From Sulfitobacter sp. F26169L (GTDB taxonomy: Bacteria; Pseudomonadota; Alphaproteobacteria; Rhodobacterales; Rhodobacteraceae): a stretch of DNA of 64,000 bases. The notes under the pieces are model-generated. The model was not told where the DNA came from. It saw only the letters and a list, made by a program, of their open reading frames with translations, and searched no databases. Location of the stretch: NCBI RefSeq assembly GCF_026410285.1, contig NZ_JAPMLP010000005.1:209625-273624 (forward strand), read 5' to 3'. Below are positions 46,256-55,752 of this stretch, in pieces. A program made the translations under genes and the position numbers. How positions within the stretch are numbered: the stretch's first letter is position 1; each line of letters opens with the position of its first letter.

Positions 46256-47335
46256 ATGAAATTCACCAAACTGCTGACCGGCGCAGCGCTTGCAGTGGGC
46301 CTTGCCACGGGCGCCTATGCCGACGATCAGGAAAAAACCAAAGTCGGATTTGTATTTGTCGGCCCTGTGGGCGATGGCGGCTGGACGTATGAGCACAACC
46401 AGGCGCGTCTGGCTGTAGAAGAAAAATTCGGCGACAAAGTCGAAACTGTCTATGTCGAGAGCGTAGCCGAAGGCCCCGACAGTGAGCGTGTGATGACACA
46501 GATGGCGCTGGACGGTGCCGATCTGATCTTTACAACCTCGTTCGGCTATATGGACCCGACCATCAACGTGGCCAAGAAATTCCCGAATGTGAAGTTCGAG
46601 CACGCGACAGGATACAAGCAGGCCGAGAATGTCAGCACCTATTCTGCGCGCTTTTACGAAGGCCGCGCCATTCAGGGCCACATCGCAGGCAAGATGACAA
46701 AATCCAACATCGTGGGCTATATCGGGTCCTATCCGATCCCCGAAGTGATCCGCGGCATCAACTCTGCGTTTATTCATGCGCGCAAGGTGAACCCTGATGT
46801 TCAGTTCAAGATTGTCTGGGCCTACACGTGGTTTGATCCCGCAAAAGAAGCAGACGCTGCCAAGGTTCTGATCGAACAGGGCGCGGACGTTGTCTTGCAG
46901 CACACCGATTCAACAGCGCCACAGGCTGCCGCACAGGAAGCAGGCAATGTGATTACATTCGGTCAGGCATCCGACATGAGCCAGTACGCGCCGTTGCCGC
47001 GCGTATCCTCGATCATCGATGATTGGGCACCCTACTACATCGCCCGCACACAGGCCGTCATGGATGGCACCTGGACATCAGGCAACACCTGGGACGGCAT
47101 CGGCGCCGGCATGGTTGGCATCGGTGAAATTTCTGATGCGGTGCCTGCGGATGTGAAGGCCGAAGCGCTTGCATTGAAAGACTCACTGGCGGACGGGTCC
47201 TATCACGCGTTTACCGGCCCGCTGAACAAGCAAGACGGGTCCGTATTTTTAGCGGAAGGCGAAACCGCCGATGATGGCACACTGGCCGGCATGAATTTTT
47301 ATGTTGAAGGCATCGAAGGCGACATCCCGCTATAA
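46256..47335 (+). CDS. BMP family substrate-binding lipoprotein-like periplasmic protein
   Basis: Periplasmic binding protein of the basic-membrane-protein (PnrA/Med) family, 359 residues. A signal peptide ends GAYAD near residue 23; there is no lipobox. Family motifs include GPVGDGGWTYEHNQARLA, TTSFGYMDPTINVAKKFP and the QHTDSTAPQAAAQE stretch. These proteins bind purine nucleosides or related bases. A GGGGAGA ribosome site precedes the ATG and a strong terminator follows the stop. Confidence 0.94.
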   Translation: MKFTKLLTGAALAVGLATGAYADDQEKTKVGFVFVGPVGDGGWTYEHNQARLAVEEKFGDKVETVYVESVAEGPDSERVMTQMALDGADLIFTTSFGYMDPTINVAKKFPNVKFEHATGYKQAENVSTYSARFYEGRAIQGHIAGKMTKSNIVGYIGSYPIPEVIRGINSAFIHARKVNPDVQFKIVWAYTWFDPAKEADAAKVLIEQGADVVLQHTDSTAPQAAAQEAGNVITFGQASDMSQYAPLPRVSSIIDDWAPYYIARTQAVMDGTWTSGNTWDGIGAGMVGIGEISDAVPADVKAEALALKDSLADGSYHAFTGPLNKQDGSVFLAEGETADDGTLAGMNFYVEGIEGDIPL

Positions 47336-47361
47336 GCTTGAAATTCCTTGATCCCAGAATT

Positions 47362-47392
47362 GGCCCTGCCACCCGGCGGGGCCTTTTATTTT
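47362..47392 (+). terminator. Rho-independent terminator of the xdh/ABC operon
   Basis: GGCCCTGCC (47362-47370) pairs with GGCGGGGCC (47375-47383), one G-U pair, ACCC loop, followed by TTTTATTTT. Confidence 0.92.
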
Positions 47393-47522
47393 GCTCTGCA
47401 ATCATCTTTTCGGGGCAGTGGACTTTGCCGCGATGGGACGCAATGCCAACCCACGGCCCTCTCGCCTTCAGACTTTTGCCGTATTGTTTGTCGATTATCA
47501 TCGCCAGCGTAAGATAACAGGC

Positions 47523-48446
47523 ATGATGATGACACGATATTTTGCAGGGCTGGTTTCGGGGTGTTTCGCGGTCCTATCCGCTCTTTTGTTGGCTTCTATC
47601 TTCATGCCACATGAACCGGATGTCTCAACACGCCGGATCGTAACGCCGCCGCTGGATCCTGCTGTCGTCGCCGACGCCCGAGCTGCGTTTAACGAAGATC
47701 TGTTCAAGGCCGCCGCGCCAGACCTGCCAGTTCCGGAAGTGTCGGACGAAATCGCGGTGGCGTCTGCCAGTTTTGCAGATGCCATGCGTGCAGCCACGGG
47801 TGATGTCCCCGACCCCGAACCGGTCAGCGCCCCGATGCAGCGCAGCGATAATCAAACAATCGCACCCACAGCATCTCGGCCAAACTATTTCGAAATGTGG
47901 GATGATATGCTGGCGCGGTGTTATGCGACTGTGGCCCTGCATCAGAATATGGATGAAACCGGCCTGACCCCGAAGGGCGATGAAAGGGTTTCCTACAACA
48001 CCCCGGATACGGAACAGACATGGTTTGCGGGTAACAAGCTGTTCAAGATCAAGGTTTCCATCCGCAAGGGATACAAAGGCCCGGCCCCGTTGAGGACCTG
48101 TAATCTGAAGACAAACCGTTTTGCACGGGTATCCGAAGAGAGCCTTTCACAGCTTTTTGAGCGGTTTCGCCTGTGGTGGGCGAAAGAGCGGTATGCGCAG
48201 GGAACCGTTATTCGCGAACGGCGCTATCCGCTTCACAAGGATCAGCAGTGGTACGGGGGACAAACGTCTTTTGGCAGTGTTCAGGGATGCCCGATGAATG
48301 TGGAAGTCAACGCGATCACGATTGCAAATGAAACAGAGGTGCAATTTTTCCTGACCGAAAATGAAAAGGAAGGCTGCAATCTTGGCGCGGGTTCTGGCGC
48401 AGGTGGAAAGGTCCGGATCAACCGTTTGCCGCAGATAAAAGACTAG
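47523..48446 (+). CDS. Unknown membrane-anchored protein
   Basis: I do not recognise this protein. From ATG 47523 it has 307 residues, with one N-terminal hydrophobic segment (about 5-28) that may be an anchor or signal. Residues about 30-125 are acidic and Pro-rich. The C-terminal half looks folded, with W-x-D-M-x-x-R-C-Y near 135, basic RKGYKGPAPLRTC, FRLWWAKERYAQG and three or four Cys that could pair in the periplasm. ATG 47526 and 47529 are equally good. It stands alone after a terminator. Confidence 0.65.
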   Translation: MMMTRYFAGLVSGCFAVLSALLLASIFMPHEPDVSTRRIVTPPLDPAVVADARAAFNEDLFKAAAPDLPVPEVSDEIAVASASFADAMRAATGDVPDPEPVSAPMQRSDNQTIAPTASRPNYFEMWDDMLARCYATVALHQNMDETGLTPKGDERVSYNTPDTEQTWFAGNKLFKIKVSIRKGYKGPAPLRTCNLKTNRFARVSEESLSQLFERFRLWWAKERYAQGTVIRERRYPLHKDQQWYGGQTSFGSVQGCPMNVEVNAITIANETEVQFFLTENEKEGCNLGAGSGAGGKVRINRLPQIKD

Positions 48447-48497
48447 CTTCTGTCGCTGCGGCTTTCTTGCGGTCCGCAATACGGGTAAGCTGATCCG

Positions 48498-49106
48498 ATG
48501 ATTACATTGCATCACCTGAACAGGTCCCGCTCGCTGCGCATTCTCTGGCTGCTGGAGGAGATTGGCGCGCCTTATGATTTCATCCGGCATGAAAGGGATG
48601 CAAAAACCAATCTCGCGCCGCCCGAGCTGTTAAAGGTGCATCCACTGGGCAAATCGCCGGTCATCGAAATGGACGGCGAGACGATCTGCGAAAGCGGGGC
48701 GATTACCGAGGTTCTTTGCGCAAAATTTGCGCCCCGGATGATCCCGTCGGCGGGCACGCCCGCCCATCTGCGCCATTTGGAGTTAATGCATTTTGCGGAA
48801 GGATCAGCGATGACTCCGGTCTTGCTGAACCTCTATGTCAGCCGTCTGGGCGAGGCAGGTGCGCCGCTGCATCCGCGCATCCAGTCGGAACTGGACAATC
48901 ACTTTTCGTATATGGAATCGGCGCTGCGCCCGTCGGGGCATTTTGTGCTGGATGAACTGTCCGCCGCAGATATCATGCTCAGTTTTCCTGCCCAGATTGC
49001 CATGCGGCTGGACCGTCGCGCGGCCTATCCAAAACTCGCCGCGTTTGTGGACATGATAGAGGCGCGGCCTGCGTACCAACGTGCTGTAGAGAAAGGTGGG
49101 GTGTGA
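48498..49106 (+). CDS. Glutathione S-transferase family protein
   Basis: A 202-residue soluble protein with an N-terminal thioredoxin-like domain (MITLHHLNRSRSLRILWLLEE, then HPLGKSPVIE and the ESGAITEVL glutathione-binding loop) and a helical C-terminal domain. It likely conjugates or reduces with glutathione; the substrate is unknown. It begins 51 bases after the previous stop. Confidence 0.92.
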   Translation: MITLHHLNRSRSLRILWLLEEIGAPYDFIRHERDAKTNLAPPELLKVHPLGKSPVIEMDGETICESGAITEVLCAKFAPRMIPSAGTPAHLRHLELMHFAEGSAMTPVLLNLYVSRLGEAGAPLHPRIQSELDNHFSYMESALRPSGHFVLDELSAADIMLSFPAQIAMRLDRRAAYPKLAAFVDMIEARPAYQRAVEKGGV

Positions 49107-49154
49107 ACGATCACAGCCATTGCCAAGGCTGGTTTGCAATGGCACCAAAAGCGG

Positions 49155-50090
49155 ATGACACATATTCTCACTAGCCTTGATGGCACCCCTGCGAGCCGCC
49201 TTGCCTTTGGCACCATGCAATTTGGCGGCAGGGCAGACCGCGCCGCGTCCCAAGCGATGTTCGACGCATCTCTTGCGGCGGGTATCACCCATTTCGACAC
49301 CGCCCATGTCTATACAGATGGCGCGTCGGAAACCTATCTGGGCGAGATGGTCAAACCGCACCGCGAGCGCCTGATCATCGCAACCAAGGCTGCGTATTCC
49401 GGCGGTGCCACCCCTGAAAACATCCGCGCGTCTGCCGATACCTCGCGCAAGCGCATGGATCTTGATACCCTTGACGTGCTGTACCTGCACCGGTTTGATC
49501 CCGCGACGGACATGCACAGCAGTTTCGAAACCTTTGCCGATCTCAAGTCAAAGGGCATCATTCGCGCCATCGGCATATCGAACTTCGCCGCGTGGCAGGC
49601 GGTCAAGGCCGCCCATATTGCTGCAAAGTTCGACCTTTCAATCGCGGTGATCCAGCCGATGTATAACGTGGTCAAGCGGCAGGCGGAGGTCGAAATTCTG
49701 CCCATGGCGCAAGACTTGGGTATGCTCTGCGCGCCCTACTCTCCGCTGGGCGGCGGATTGCTGACGGGTAAATATGCCAAAGGCGGCACGGGGCGGCTAA
49801 GCGAGGATGACCGCTATGCCGCGCGTTACGGATTTGATCACATGCACAGCGCCGCCGCGAAACTGGCCGACATTGCCGCGCGTGAGGGTGTGCATCCTGC
49901 AACCATAGCTGTGGCGTGGGCCGCAGCGCATGAAACCGCACCAACCCCCATTATTTCTGCCAGATCGGCAGAGCAGCTTGCCCCGTCCCTTGCTGCGATG
50001 GAATATACAATTTCCCCGGCACTCTACGCAGAACTGGCAGCGCTGGTCCCCGCACCACCCCCCGCAACCGACAGGGCAGAAGAGCAATGA
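49155..50090 (+). CDS. Aldo/keto reductase
   Basis: An NADPH-dependent oxidoreductase of about 311 residues. The catalytic tetrad can be placed: Asp and Tyr in HFDTAHVYTDG, Lys in IIATKAAY and His in LYLHRFD. The late segment SPLGGGLLTGKYA is also typical. ATG 49155 (MTHILTSLDG) is the natural start. It overlaps the next gene by 4 bases; the substrate is unknown. Confidence 0.92.
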   Translation: MTHILTSLDGTPASRLAFGTMQFGGRADRAASQAMFDASLAAGITHFDTAHVYTDGASETYLGEMVKPHRERLIIATKAAYSGGATPENIRASADTSRKRMDLDTLDVLYLHRFDPATDMHSSFETFADLKSKGIIRAIGISNFAAWQAVKAAHIAAKFDLSIAVIQPMYNVVKRQAEVEILPMAQDLGMLCAPYSPLGGGLLTGKYAKGGTGRLSEDDRYAARYGFDHMHSAAAKLADIAAREGVHPATIAVAWAAAHETAPTPIISARSAEQLAPSLAAMEYTISPALYAELAALVPAPPPATDRAEEQ

Positions 50091-51160
50091 GCGACGATAT
50101 TATCATCATCGGTGGTGGCATCGCCGGACTGTCCGCCGCCGCGCGCCTTTCAACTGAGGCCAAAGTGACTGTGCTGGAGATGGAAAGTGCCACCGGGTAT
50201 CACGCCTCAGGCAGATCCGCTGCGCTGATCGAGGAGAATTACGGCGCGCCGTCTGTACAGGCGCTTAACCGTGCAAGCATGGCGTATTTCGAGCAAGGCG
50301 GATACCTTACGCAGCGCGGCCTGCTGATTGTGGCGCAAGCCGATGATGCAGAGGCATTCCAGACCGACGTTGTGCAGATGGGTGTACAGCAGATTTCACC
50401 CACCGAGGCTATTGAAATGGTGCCTGTGCTGGACCCTGCCCAAGTCGGGCTGGCGGGGTATCACGCCGATGCCTTTGACATCGATACAGACAGGTTGATG
50501 CAGGATTTCATCCGCACGCTGCGTGGCAATGGCGGGCAGGTGATCACCGATGCTGTGGTGACAGGTATCCGGCAGGATGCCCATGGTTGGCACGTAAGCG
50601 CCGGCGCGGATTACACTGCGCCCACGCTGGTAAACGCCGCCGGTGCCTGGGCCGACCTGATTGCGGGGATCGCCGGTGTCACGCCTATTGGCATTGTTCC
50701 GCACCGCCGCTCTATGGCGCGGATTGCGGCACCTGACGCCCATGACACCAGCCGTTGGCCAATGTTTTTTGGCACCGCCGAAAGCTGGTATGCCAAACCC
50801 GATGCAGGCGCGCTTCTGATCTCTCCCGCAGAGGAAGTTGCCACCCACCCCCACGACGCCTTTGCCGATGATATGACGCTGGCAGAAGGGCTGGACCGTT
50901 ACCAGCAGATGGTCACCGCCCCCCTTACCCGCCCGATCGCCACATGGGCGGGCCTGCGCAGTTTTACCCGTGACCGCACGCTTGTGCTGGGCCGTGATCC
51001 GGATGTGCCGGAGTTTGTCTGGTGCGCAGGGCAAGGCGGCTACGGTTTTCAAACCTCACCGGCAGCGTCGATGCTGGTCGCGGATCTGGTGACGGGACGG
51101 GCGCCCGCACTCGACGCGGATGCTGTGGCCGCGTTGCGCCCCGACAGGTTGCACCTGTGA
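50087..51160 (+). CDS. FAD-dependent oxidoreductase of the DAO family
   Basis: A 357-residue D-amino acid oxidase/glycine oxidase-like flavoenzyme. The N-terminal dinucleotide fold is IIIGGGIAGLSAAARL, followed by the SGRSAALIEENYG stretch, and the C-terminal FAD contact is GQGGYGFQTSPAASM. It may oxidise an amino acid or related amine. It overlaps the aldo/keto reductase (ATGA) and the methyltransferase (GTGA). Confidence 0.9.
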   Translation: MSDDIIIIGGGIAGLSAAARLSTEAKVTVLEMESATGYHASGRSAALIEENYGAPSVQALNRASMAYFEQGGYLTQRGLLIVAQADDAEAFQTDVVQMGVQQISPTEAIEMVPVLDPAQVGLAGYHADAFDIDTDRLMQDFIRTLRGNGGQVITDAVVTGIRQDAHGWHVSAGADYTAPTLVNAAGAWADLIAGIAGVTPIGIVPHRRSMARIAAPDAHDTSRWPMFFGTAESWYAKPDAGALLISPAEEVATHPHDAFADDMTLAEGLDRYQQMVTAPLTRPIATWAGLRSFTRDRTLVLGRDPDVPEFVWCAGQGGYGFQTSPAASMLVADLVTGRAPALDADAVAALRPDRLHL

Positions 51161-51810
51161 CACGGCTGCCGCCCAGCGCCAGCATTGCGCACAAAGGCGA
51201 TGGCCCCAAGCTCTGCGCACCGTCGGCAATACGCAATACGCCAGCGATTGTCGCCTGTCTGGACAGCGTCGCACCGCAGTCCGGTCGTGCGCTTGAAATT
51301 GCGTCCGGCACGGGCCAGCACATTACCGCCCTTGCTGCGGCGATTCCGGGCCTTCACTGGCACCCGAGCGAAATCGCACAAGACCGCATCGACAGCATAA
51401 ATGCCTATGCGCAGGACGCGAGCCTTGACAATCTGCACCCTGCCCGACTGCTGGATGCAACAACCCCCGACTGGGCCGCGACGCACACACCATATGATCT
51501 GATCTATCTGGGCAACTTGTTGCACCTGATCACAGATGAGGCAGCCAGTGCGGTTTTGATTGAAACTGCAAAAGCGATTACGCCTGCGGGTGTGTTTGTT
51601 ATCTACGGCCCCTTCAGGCGTGCGGGGCAACTGATCTCTGATGCGGATGCGGTGTTTGACAGCGAACTGCGCGCGGCTGATCCAGATATCGGATACAAAG
51701 ACGACGGATGGGTGATTCAAATGCTGACACAGGCAGGGCTGGGCGATACCGTGACAAGCGACATGCCTGCAAACAACCTCGCCTTCATTGCCAGACCGGA
51801 GATTTCATGA
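51157..51810 (+). CDS. DUF938 family SAM-dependent methyltransferase-like protein
   Basis: A 217-residue protein with a class I methyltransferase motif (ALEIASGTGQH), the NLLHLI segment and the GPFRRAGQ stretch characteristic of DUF938. The substrate is unknown. GTG 51157 overlaps the previous stop (GTGA) and gives the family's usual start; the stop overlaps the next ATG. Confidence 0.88.
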   Translation: MTRLPPSASIAHKGDGPKLCAPSAIRNTPAIVACLDSVAPQSGRALEIASGTGQHITALAAAIPGLHWHPSEIAQDRIDSINAYAQDASLDNLHPARLLDATTPDWAATHTPYDLIYLGNLLHLITDEAASAVLIETAKAITPAGVFVIYGPFRRAGQLISDADAVFDSELRAADPDIGYKDDGWVIQMLTQAGLGDTVTSDMPANNLAFIARPEIS

Positions 51811-52598
51811 TCCTGCGCACGACACTCGCCCTGATGCTCACTGCCCTGATTGCTGCCTGTGGCAGCGGTGGTGGCGGCAAGGCAATTCCACTGGGCGAAC
51901 CTGTTGCCCCGAATTTCCAGGATGCCGATCCGGTGGAGTTCAAAGGCCAGCGGCCAGCGCGTTTTCCCGTACACGGCATTGATGCTGCCCGCTTTCAGAA
52001 AAGCATCAACTGGGCACAGGCACGGCGCAACGGCGTGAACTTTGCGTTCATCAAAGCAACCGAAGGTGGTGATCTGCTGGACCCGGCTTTTAACAATCAC
52101 TGGCGCGGAGCGGGCAATGCCGGTGTGGCGCGGGGCGCATATCACTTCTATTATTTCTGCACCACGCCGGAAGTTCAGGCGCGCTGGTTTATCCGTAACG
52201 TACCGCGTTCCAAAGGCATGTTGCCACCGGTGCTGGATATGGAATGGAACCCGTTTTCCCCCACCTGCGCCCACCGCCGCCCCGAAGCGAGCGTGGTACA
52301 AGATGAAATGCGCCGCTGGCTACGCATTGTCGAGGCACATTATGGCCAGCGTCCGATCATCTACACGACACCGCGGTTCTATAAAGAAAACAAGCTTGCC
52401 AGCTTCAAGGGCTATGAATACTGGCTGCGCACGACTGCAAAAACTCCTCGCGAAGCGTTCCCGCAGCAAAGCTGGCGCTTTTGGCAATACTCCGCCACAG
52501 GGCTAATTGACGGGATCGCGGGAGAAGTCGATTTAAACGCATTTTCCGGTAGCCGCACAGAATGGAGCGCGTGGCTGGCCGCGCGCGCCGCAAAATAG
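51807..52598 (+). CDS. GH25-family muramidase-like lipoprotein
   Basis: A 263-residue protein with a lipoprotein signal (LIAACG, Cys near 18) and a glycosyl hydrolase family 25 domain from about residue 48: HGIDAARFQKSINW, FAFIKATEGGDLLDPAF, GAYHFYYF, and the catalytic Asp-Glu region VLDMEWN. It would cut peptidoglycan glycan strands in the periplasm. ATG 51807 overlaps the DUF938 stop. It converges with the next gene, with 1 base between stops. Confidence 0.92.
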   Translation: MILRTTLALMLTALIAACGSGGGGKAIPLGEPVAPNFQDADPVEFKGQRPARFPVHGIDAARFQKSINWAQARRNGVNFAFIKATEGGDLLDPAFNNHWRGAGNAGVARGAYHFYYFCTTPEVQARWFIRNVPRSKGMLPPVLDMEWNPFSPTCAHRRPEASVVQDEMRRWLRIVEAHYGQRPIIYTTPRFYKENKLASFKGYEYWLRTTAKTPREAFPQQSWRFWQYSATGLIDGIAGEVDLNAFSGSRTEWSAWLAARAAK

Positions 52599-52599
52599 A

Positions 52600-53094
52600 T
52601 CAGGAAATACGGCCCAACCCCATGGGTAATATCCAGACAGGCAAGCGCGCCGCACTGATATCGCAAGACGGAAAGTGAGCGCGCAGAGAGACAAGCTCGT
52701 CTCCCGCGCGGGCGACCAGACAGTCAAGGTTTCTATTAAAATCCGGCAGATGAAAAATCACCACCTTGCGGGTTGCACCAAACCGCATTTGCGTCAGGGT
52801 GATCTGGGCGGCAGCGCGTTCGTAACACGCATCCCAACACAGTTCCGCAATGTCGGGCAGATGGCGCAGACTGTTCCAACTGTTTAGCAAAACAATTGTT
52901 ACGGTTGCATCCGCTGACTGCGATACACCCAGTGCCGCGCGCACCGCATCCGCGCGGTCCCAGATCACCGCTACAGTCGTTGCACGGGGCGGCGAAAGCG
53001 CAACCCCCAAGGCAAAGACTGCCGCGATGAAAACCACCACGGCAGCGGTGATCCGTTTAGCCGTCCACACGGATGGTCGTGTTCTTCGGGTCAT
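52600..53094 (-). CDS. Unknown membrane-anchored protein
   Basis: I do not recognise it. From ATG 53094 it has 164 residues, with a hydrophobic segment at about 16-35 (ITAAVVVFIAAVFALGVAL) and a periplasmic-type remainder with CWDAC and other Cys. It overlaps the 3' end of the dimethylglycine-dehydrogenase-like gene by 38 bases; GTG 53073 and ATG 53136 are alternatives, and none has a clear ribosome site. Confidence 0.5.
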   Translation of the reverse strand: MTRRTRPSVWTAKRITAAVVVFIAAVFALGVALSPPRATTVAVIWDRADAVRAALGVSQSADATVTIVLLNSWNSLRHLPDIAELCWDACYERAAAQITLTQMRFGATRKVVIFHLPDFNRNLDCLVARAGDELVSLRAHFPSCDISAARLPVWILPMGLGRIS

Positions 53095-55549
53095 ACGGGC
53101 TGTCTTCGACAATCTCGGCGTCCCACAGCTGGTCAAACATCTTGACCTTCAGCTTGGTGCCCACCACTGCCACTTCCGGCGCGACATAGCCCATGCCGAT
53201 CGATTTATCGAATGCCACCGAATACCCGCCGGATGTCAGACGCCCGACGCGCGTATCGCCATGATATAGCGCTTCACGCCCCCAAGGGTCCGCATCGTCC
53301 GGCCCGTCGATCAGCAGCGTCACGCATTTGGCGTTGATACCGTGATCCGCCATCGCCTGTTTGCCGTGAAAATCCTTGTTCATATCAACAAAGCGCGGCA
53401 GGTCCGCCTCAAGTGGTGTCGCATCCCGGCCCAGCTCTGTCCCGAACGCGCGATAGGATTTCTCCTGTCGCAGCCAGTTTTGCGCGCGCGCACCGACCAG
53501 TTTCATACCGTGCTTTTCACCCGCTTTTTCAAGCAGATCAAACAGGTGGTTCTGCATTTCAATCGGATGGTGCAACTCCCAGCCAAGCTCGCCGGTATAC
53601 GCCACGCGGATCGCACGCACCGGCACCATGCCCAGTTCGATGTTGCGCATCGTAAGCCAGGGAAAACGCTTGTTGCTCAATACAGTTTCCGGATTTGCGT
53701 CCTTGACGACTTCGTTCAGCACATCGCGCGATTTCGGACCGGCGATCGCAAAAACACCCCATTGTGTGGTCACGTCCTGACATTCGATATAGCCGAATTC
53801 GGGCGCTTTATCCTCAATGGCTTTACGCAGATAGTCACTGTCATAGGCGGTCCATGCACCCGCACTCACCAGATAATATTCATCCTGTCCCAGCCGCACG
53901 ATGGTATATTCCGTGCGCGTGGTTCCCGCACCGGTTAGTGCATAGGTCAGGTTTATACGGCCCACGCTGGGAAGCTTGTTGCAGGTAAACCAATCCAGAA
54001 ACGCTGTTGCACCGGGGCCTTTGACAACATGTTTGGTGAATGCAGTTGCATCAATCAGGCCGACACCCTCGCGGATGGCCTTTGCCTCGTCAACGGCATA
54101 CTGCCACCAACCGCCCCGCCGGAAACTACGCGATGCGTGGTCGTCAAACCCCTCTGGCGCGTAATAATTAGGCCGCTCCCAGCCGTTGACCCAGCCAAAT
54201 TGTGCGCCACGCGCGGCTTGACGGTCATAAGCTGGCGATGTGCGCAGCGGGCGCGCCGCGGGACGCTCCTCATCCGGGTGGTGCAGGATATACACATGCT
54301 CGTACGCTTCTTCATTCTTACGCGCAGCAAACTCTGTTGTCATCCAGTCGCCATAGCGTTTGGGATCGAGCGAAGCCATGTCGATCTCGGCCTCACCTTC
54401 AACCATCATCTGGGCAAGGTAATATCCCGTCCCGCCCGCTGCCGTGATCCCGAACGAAAATCCCTCGGCCAGCCACATATTGCGCAATCCGGGCGCAGGA
54501 CCGACCAACGGGTTCCCGTCAGGTGTGTAGCAAATCGGGCCGTTAAAATCATCCTTCAGACCGCAATCCTCACAGGACGGAATGCGGTGGTTCATCGCCA
54601 TGTACTGATCCTCGATCCGCTCCAGATCAAGCTGGAACAGATCGGCGCGGAAACTGTCAGGCACACCGTACTCAAACCGCGCGGGCGCATCTTTTTCATA
54701 TACCCCCAAAATCCAGCCGCCCCGTTCCTCACGAACGTAAGATTGTGCATCAGCGTCACGGATTACCGGATGCTCGACGTTGCCTTCTCCGCGGAATTTT
54801 ACCAGTTCTGGATCCTGATCCATCACAATAAACTGATGCTCGACAGGGATTGCAGGTATCTTGATACCCAACATTTGCGCGGTGCGCTGTGCATGGTTGC
54901 CTGATGCGGTCACAACGTGCTCGGCCGTGATCACAACCTGCTCGTCAGAAGGCACCAGATTCCCCCCCTTTTCGACCATCTTGGTGACAGTTACCTCCCA
55001 CGCGTCTCCGTTCCAATGAAATGCATCCGCCTGCCATTTGCGTTCGATCGTCACACCGCGCTGTCGCGCGCCTTTGGCCATCGCCATGGTCACGTCAGCT
55101 GGGTTGATATAACCATCCGTGTGATGGTAAATCGCGCCCTTCAAATCCTCTGTACGGATCAGCGGCCATTTCGCCTTGATCTCCTCCGGCGTCATCCACT
55201 GATACGGCACACCACATGTCTCGGCTGTGGACGCATACAGCATATACTCGTCCATCCGCTCCTGCGTCTGCGCCATACGCAGGTTGCCCACCACAGCAAA
55301 GCCCGCATTTAGCCCTGTCTCTTCCTCAAGCGTCTTGTAGAACTTGATAGAATAGTCGTGAATATGCGTCGTCGCAAAAGACATGTTGAAATAGGGCAGC
55401 AATCCCGCCGCATGCCACGTTGAACCTGATGTCAGTTCGTCGCGCTCCAACAGCACAACATCATCCCAACCCGCGCGGGCCAGATGATAGGCAATCGATG
55501 TTCCGACAGCGCCGCCACCTACAACCAATGCTTTGACTTGCGTTTTCAT
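53057..55549 (-). CDS. Dimethylglycine/sarcosine dehydrogenase-like flavoprotein with GcvT domain
   Basis: A fusion of an FAD amine dehydrogenase (about 1-380) and a tetrahydrofolate-binding GcvT region (about 420-800). The N-terminal FAD motif is VVGGGAVGTSIAYHL and GSTWHAAGL holds His46, the residue that carries covalent FAD in rat dimethylglycine dehydrogenase. It would oxidatively demethylate an N-methyl amine and pass the one-carbon unit to folate. ATG 55549 (MKTQVKALVVGGG) is preferred over 55600 and has GGGAATCGGGAC upstream. Length 830 residues. The exact amine is unknown. Confidence 0.9.
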   Translation of the reverse strand: MKTQVKALVVGGGAVGTSIAYHLARAGWDDVVLLERDELTSGSTWHAAGLLPYFNMSFATTHIHDYSIKFYKTLEEETGLNAGFAVVGNLRMAQTQERMDEYMLYASTAETCGVPYQWMTPEEIKAKWPLIRTEDLKGAIYHHTDGYINPADVTMAMAKGARQRGVTIERKWQADAFHWNGDAWEVTVTKMVEKGGNLVPSDEQVVITAEHVVTASGNHAQRTAQMLGIKIPAIPVEHQFIVMDQDPELVKFRGEGNVEHPVIRDADAQSYVREERGGWILGVYEKDAPARFEYGVPDSFRADLFQLDLERIEDQYMAMNHRIPSCEDCGLKDDFNGPICYTPDGNPLVGPAPGLRNMWLAEGFSFGITAAGGTGYYLAQMMVEGEAEIDMASLDPKRYGDWMTTEFAARKNEEAYEHVYILHHPDEERPAARPLRTSPAYDRQAARGAQFGWVNGWERPNYYAPEGFDDHASRSFRRGGWWQYAVDEAKAIREGVGLIDATAFTKHVVKGPGATAFLDWFTCNKLPSVGRINLTYALTGAGTTRTEYTIVRLGQDEYYLVSAGAWTAYDSDYLRKAIEDKAPEFGYIECQDVTTQWGVFAIAGPKSRDVLNEVVKDANPETVLSNKRFPWLTMRNIELGMVPVRAIRVAYTGELGWELHHPIEMQNHLFDLLEKAGEKHGMKLVGARAQNWLRQEKSYRAFGTELGRDATPLEADLPRFVDMNKDFHGKQAMADHGINAKCVTLLIDGPDDADPWGREALYHGDTRVGRLTSGGYSVAFDKSIGMGYVAPEVAVVGTKLKVKMFDQLWDAEIVEDSPYDPKNTTIRVDG

Positions 55550-55697
55550 GTCCCGATTCCCTTTTTCACGATGCTGCCCTGTTTTAGCGCCCGACACCAA
55601 TTTCCAACGCCAACCCGCGACCGGACAGCGCAGAAAACCGACCTTGCGAAAATCACCTGCTACACTCTATTTCTTTTGGCTAGAAATATCCCGGGGA

Positions 55698-55731
55698 GTC
55701 CTGCCCGAAGGGCAGGACGGGGCAGCGCCCC
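55698..55731. repeat. Tandem hairpins between flavoprotein and D-lactate-dehydrogenase-like genes
   Basis: GTCCTGCCC (55698-55706) pairs with GGGCAGGAC (55710-55718). The next hairpin, GGGGC-AGC-GCCCC (55719-55731), follows with no gap. As I recall, GGGGCAGCGCCCC-type hairpins recur in Rhodobacterales intergenic DNA, so this may be a repeated element or a termination signal. Confidence 0.5.
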
Positions 55732-55752
55732 GACCAACACCAGACTGGTCCA

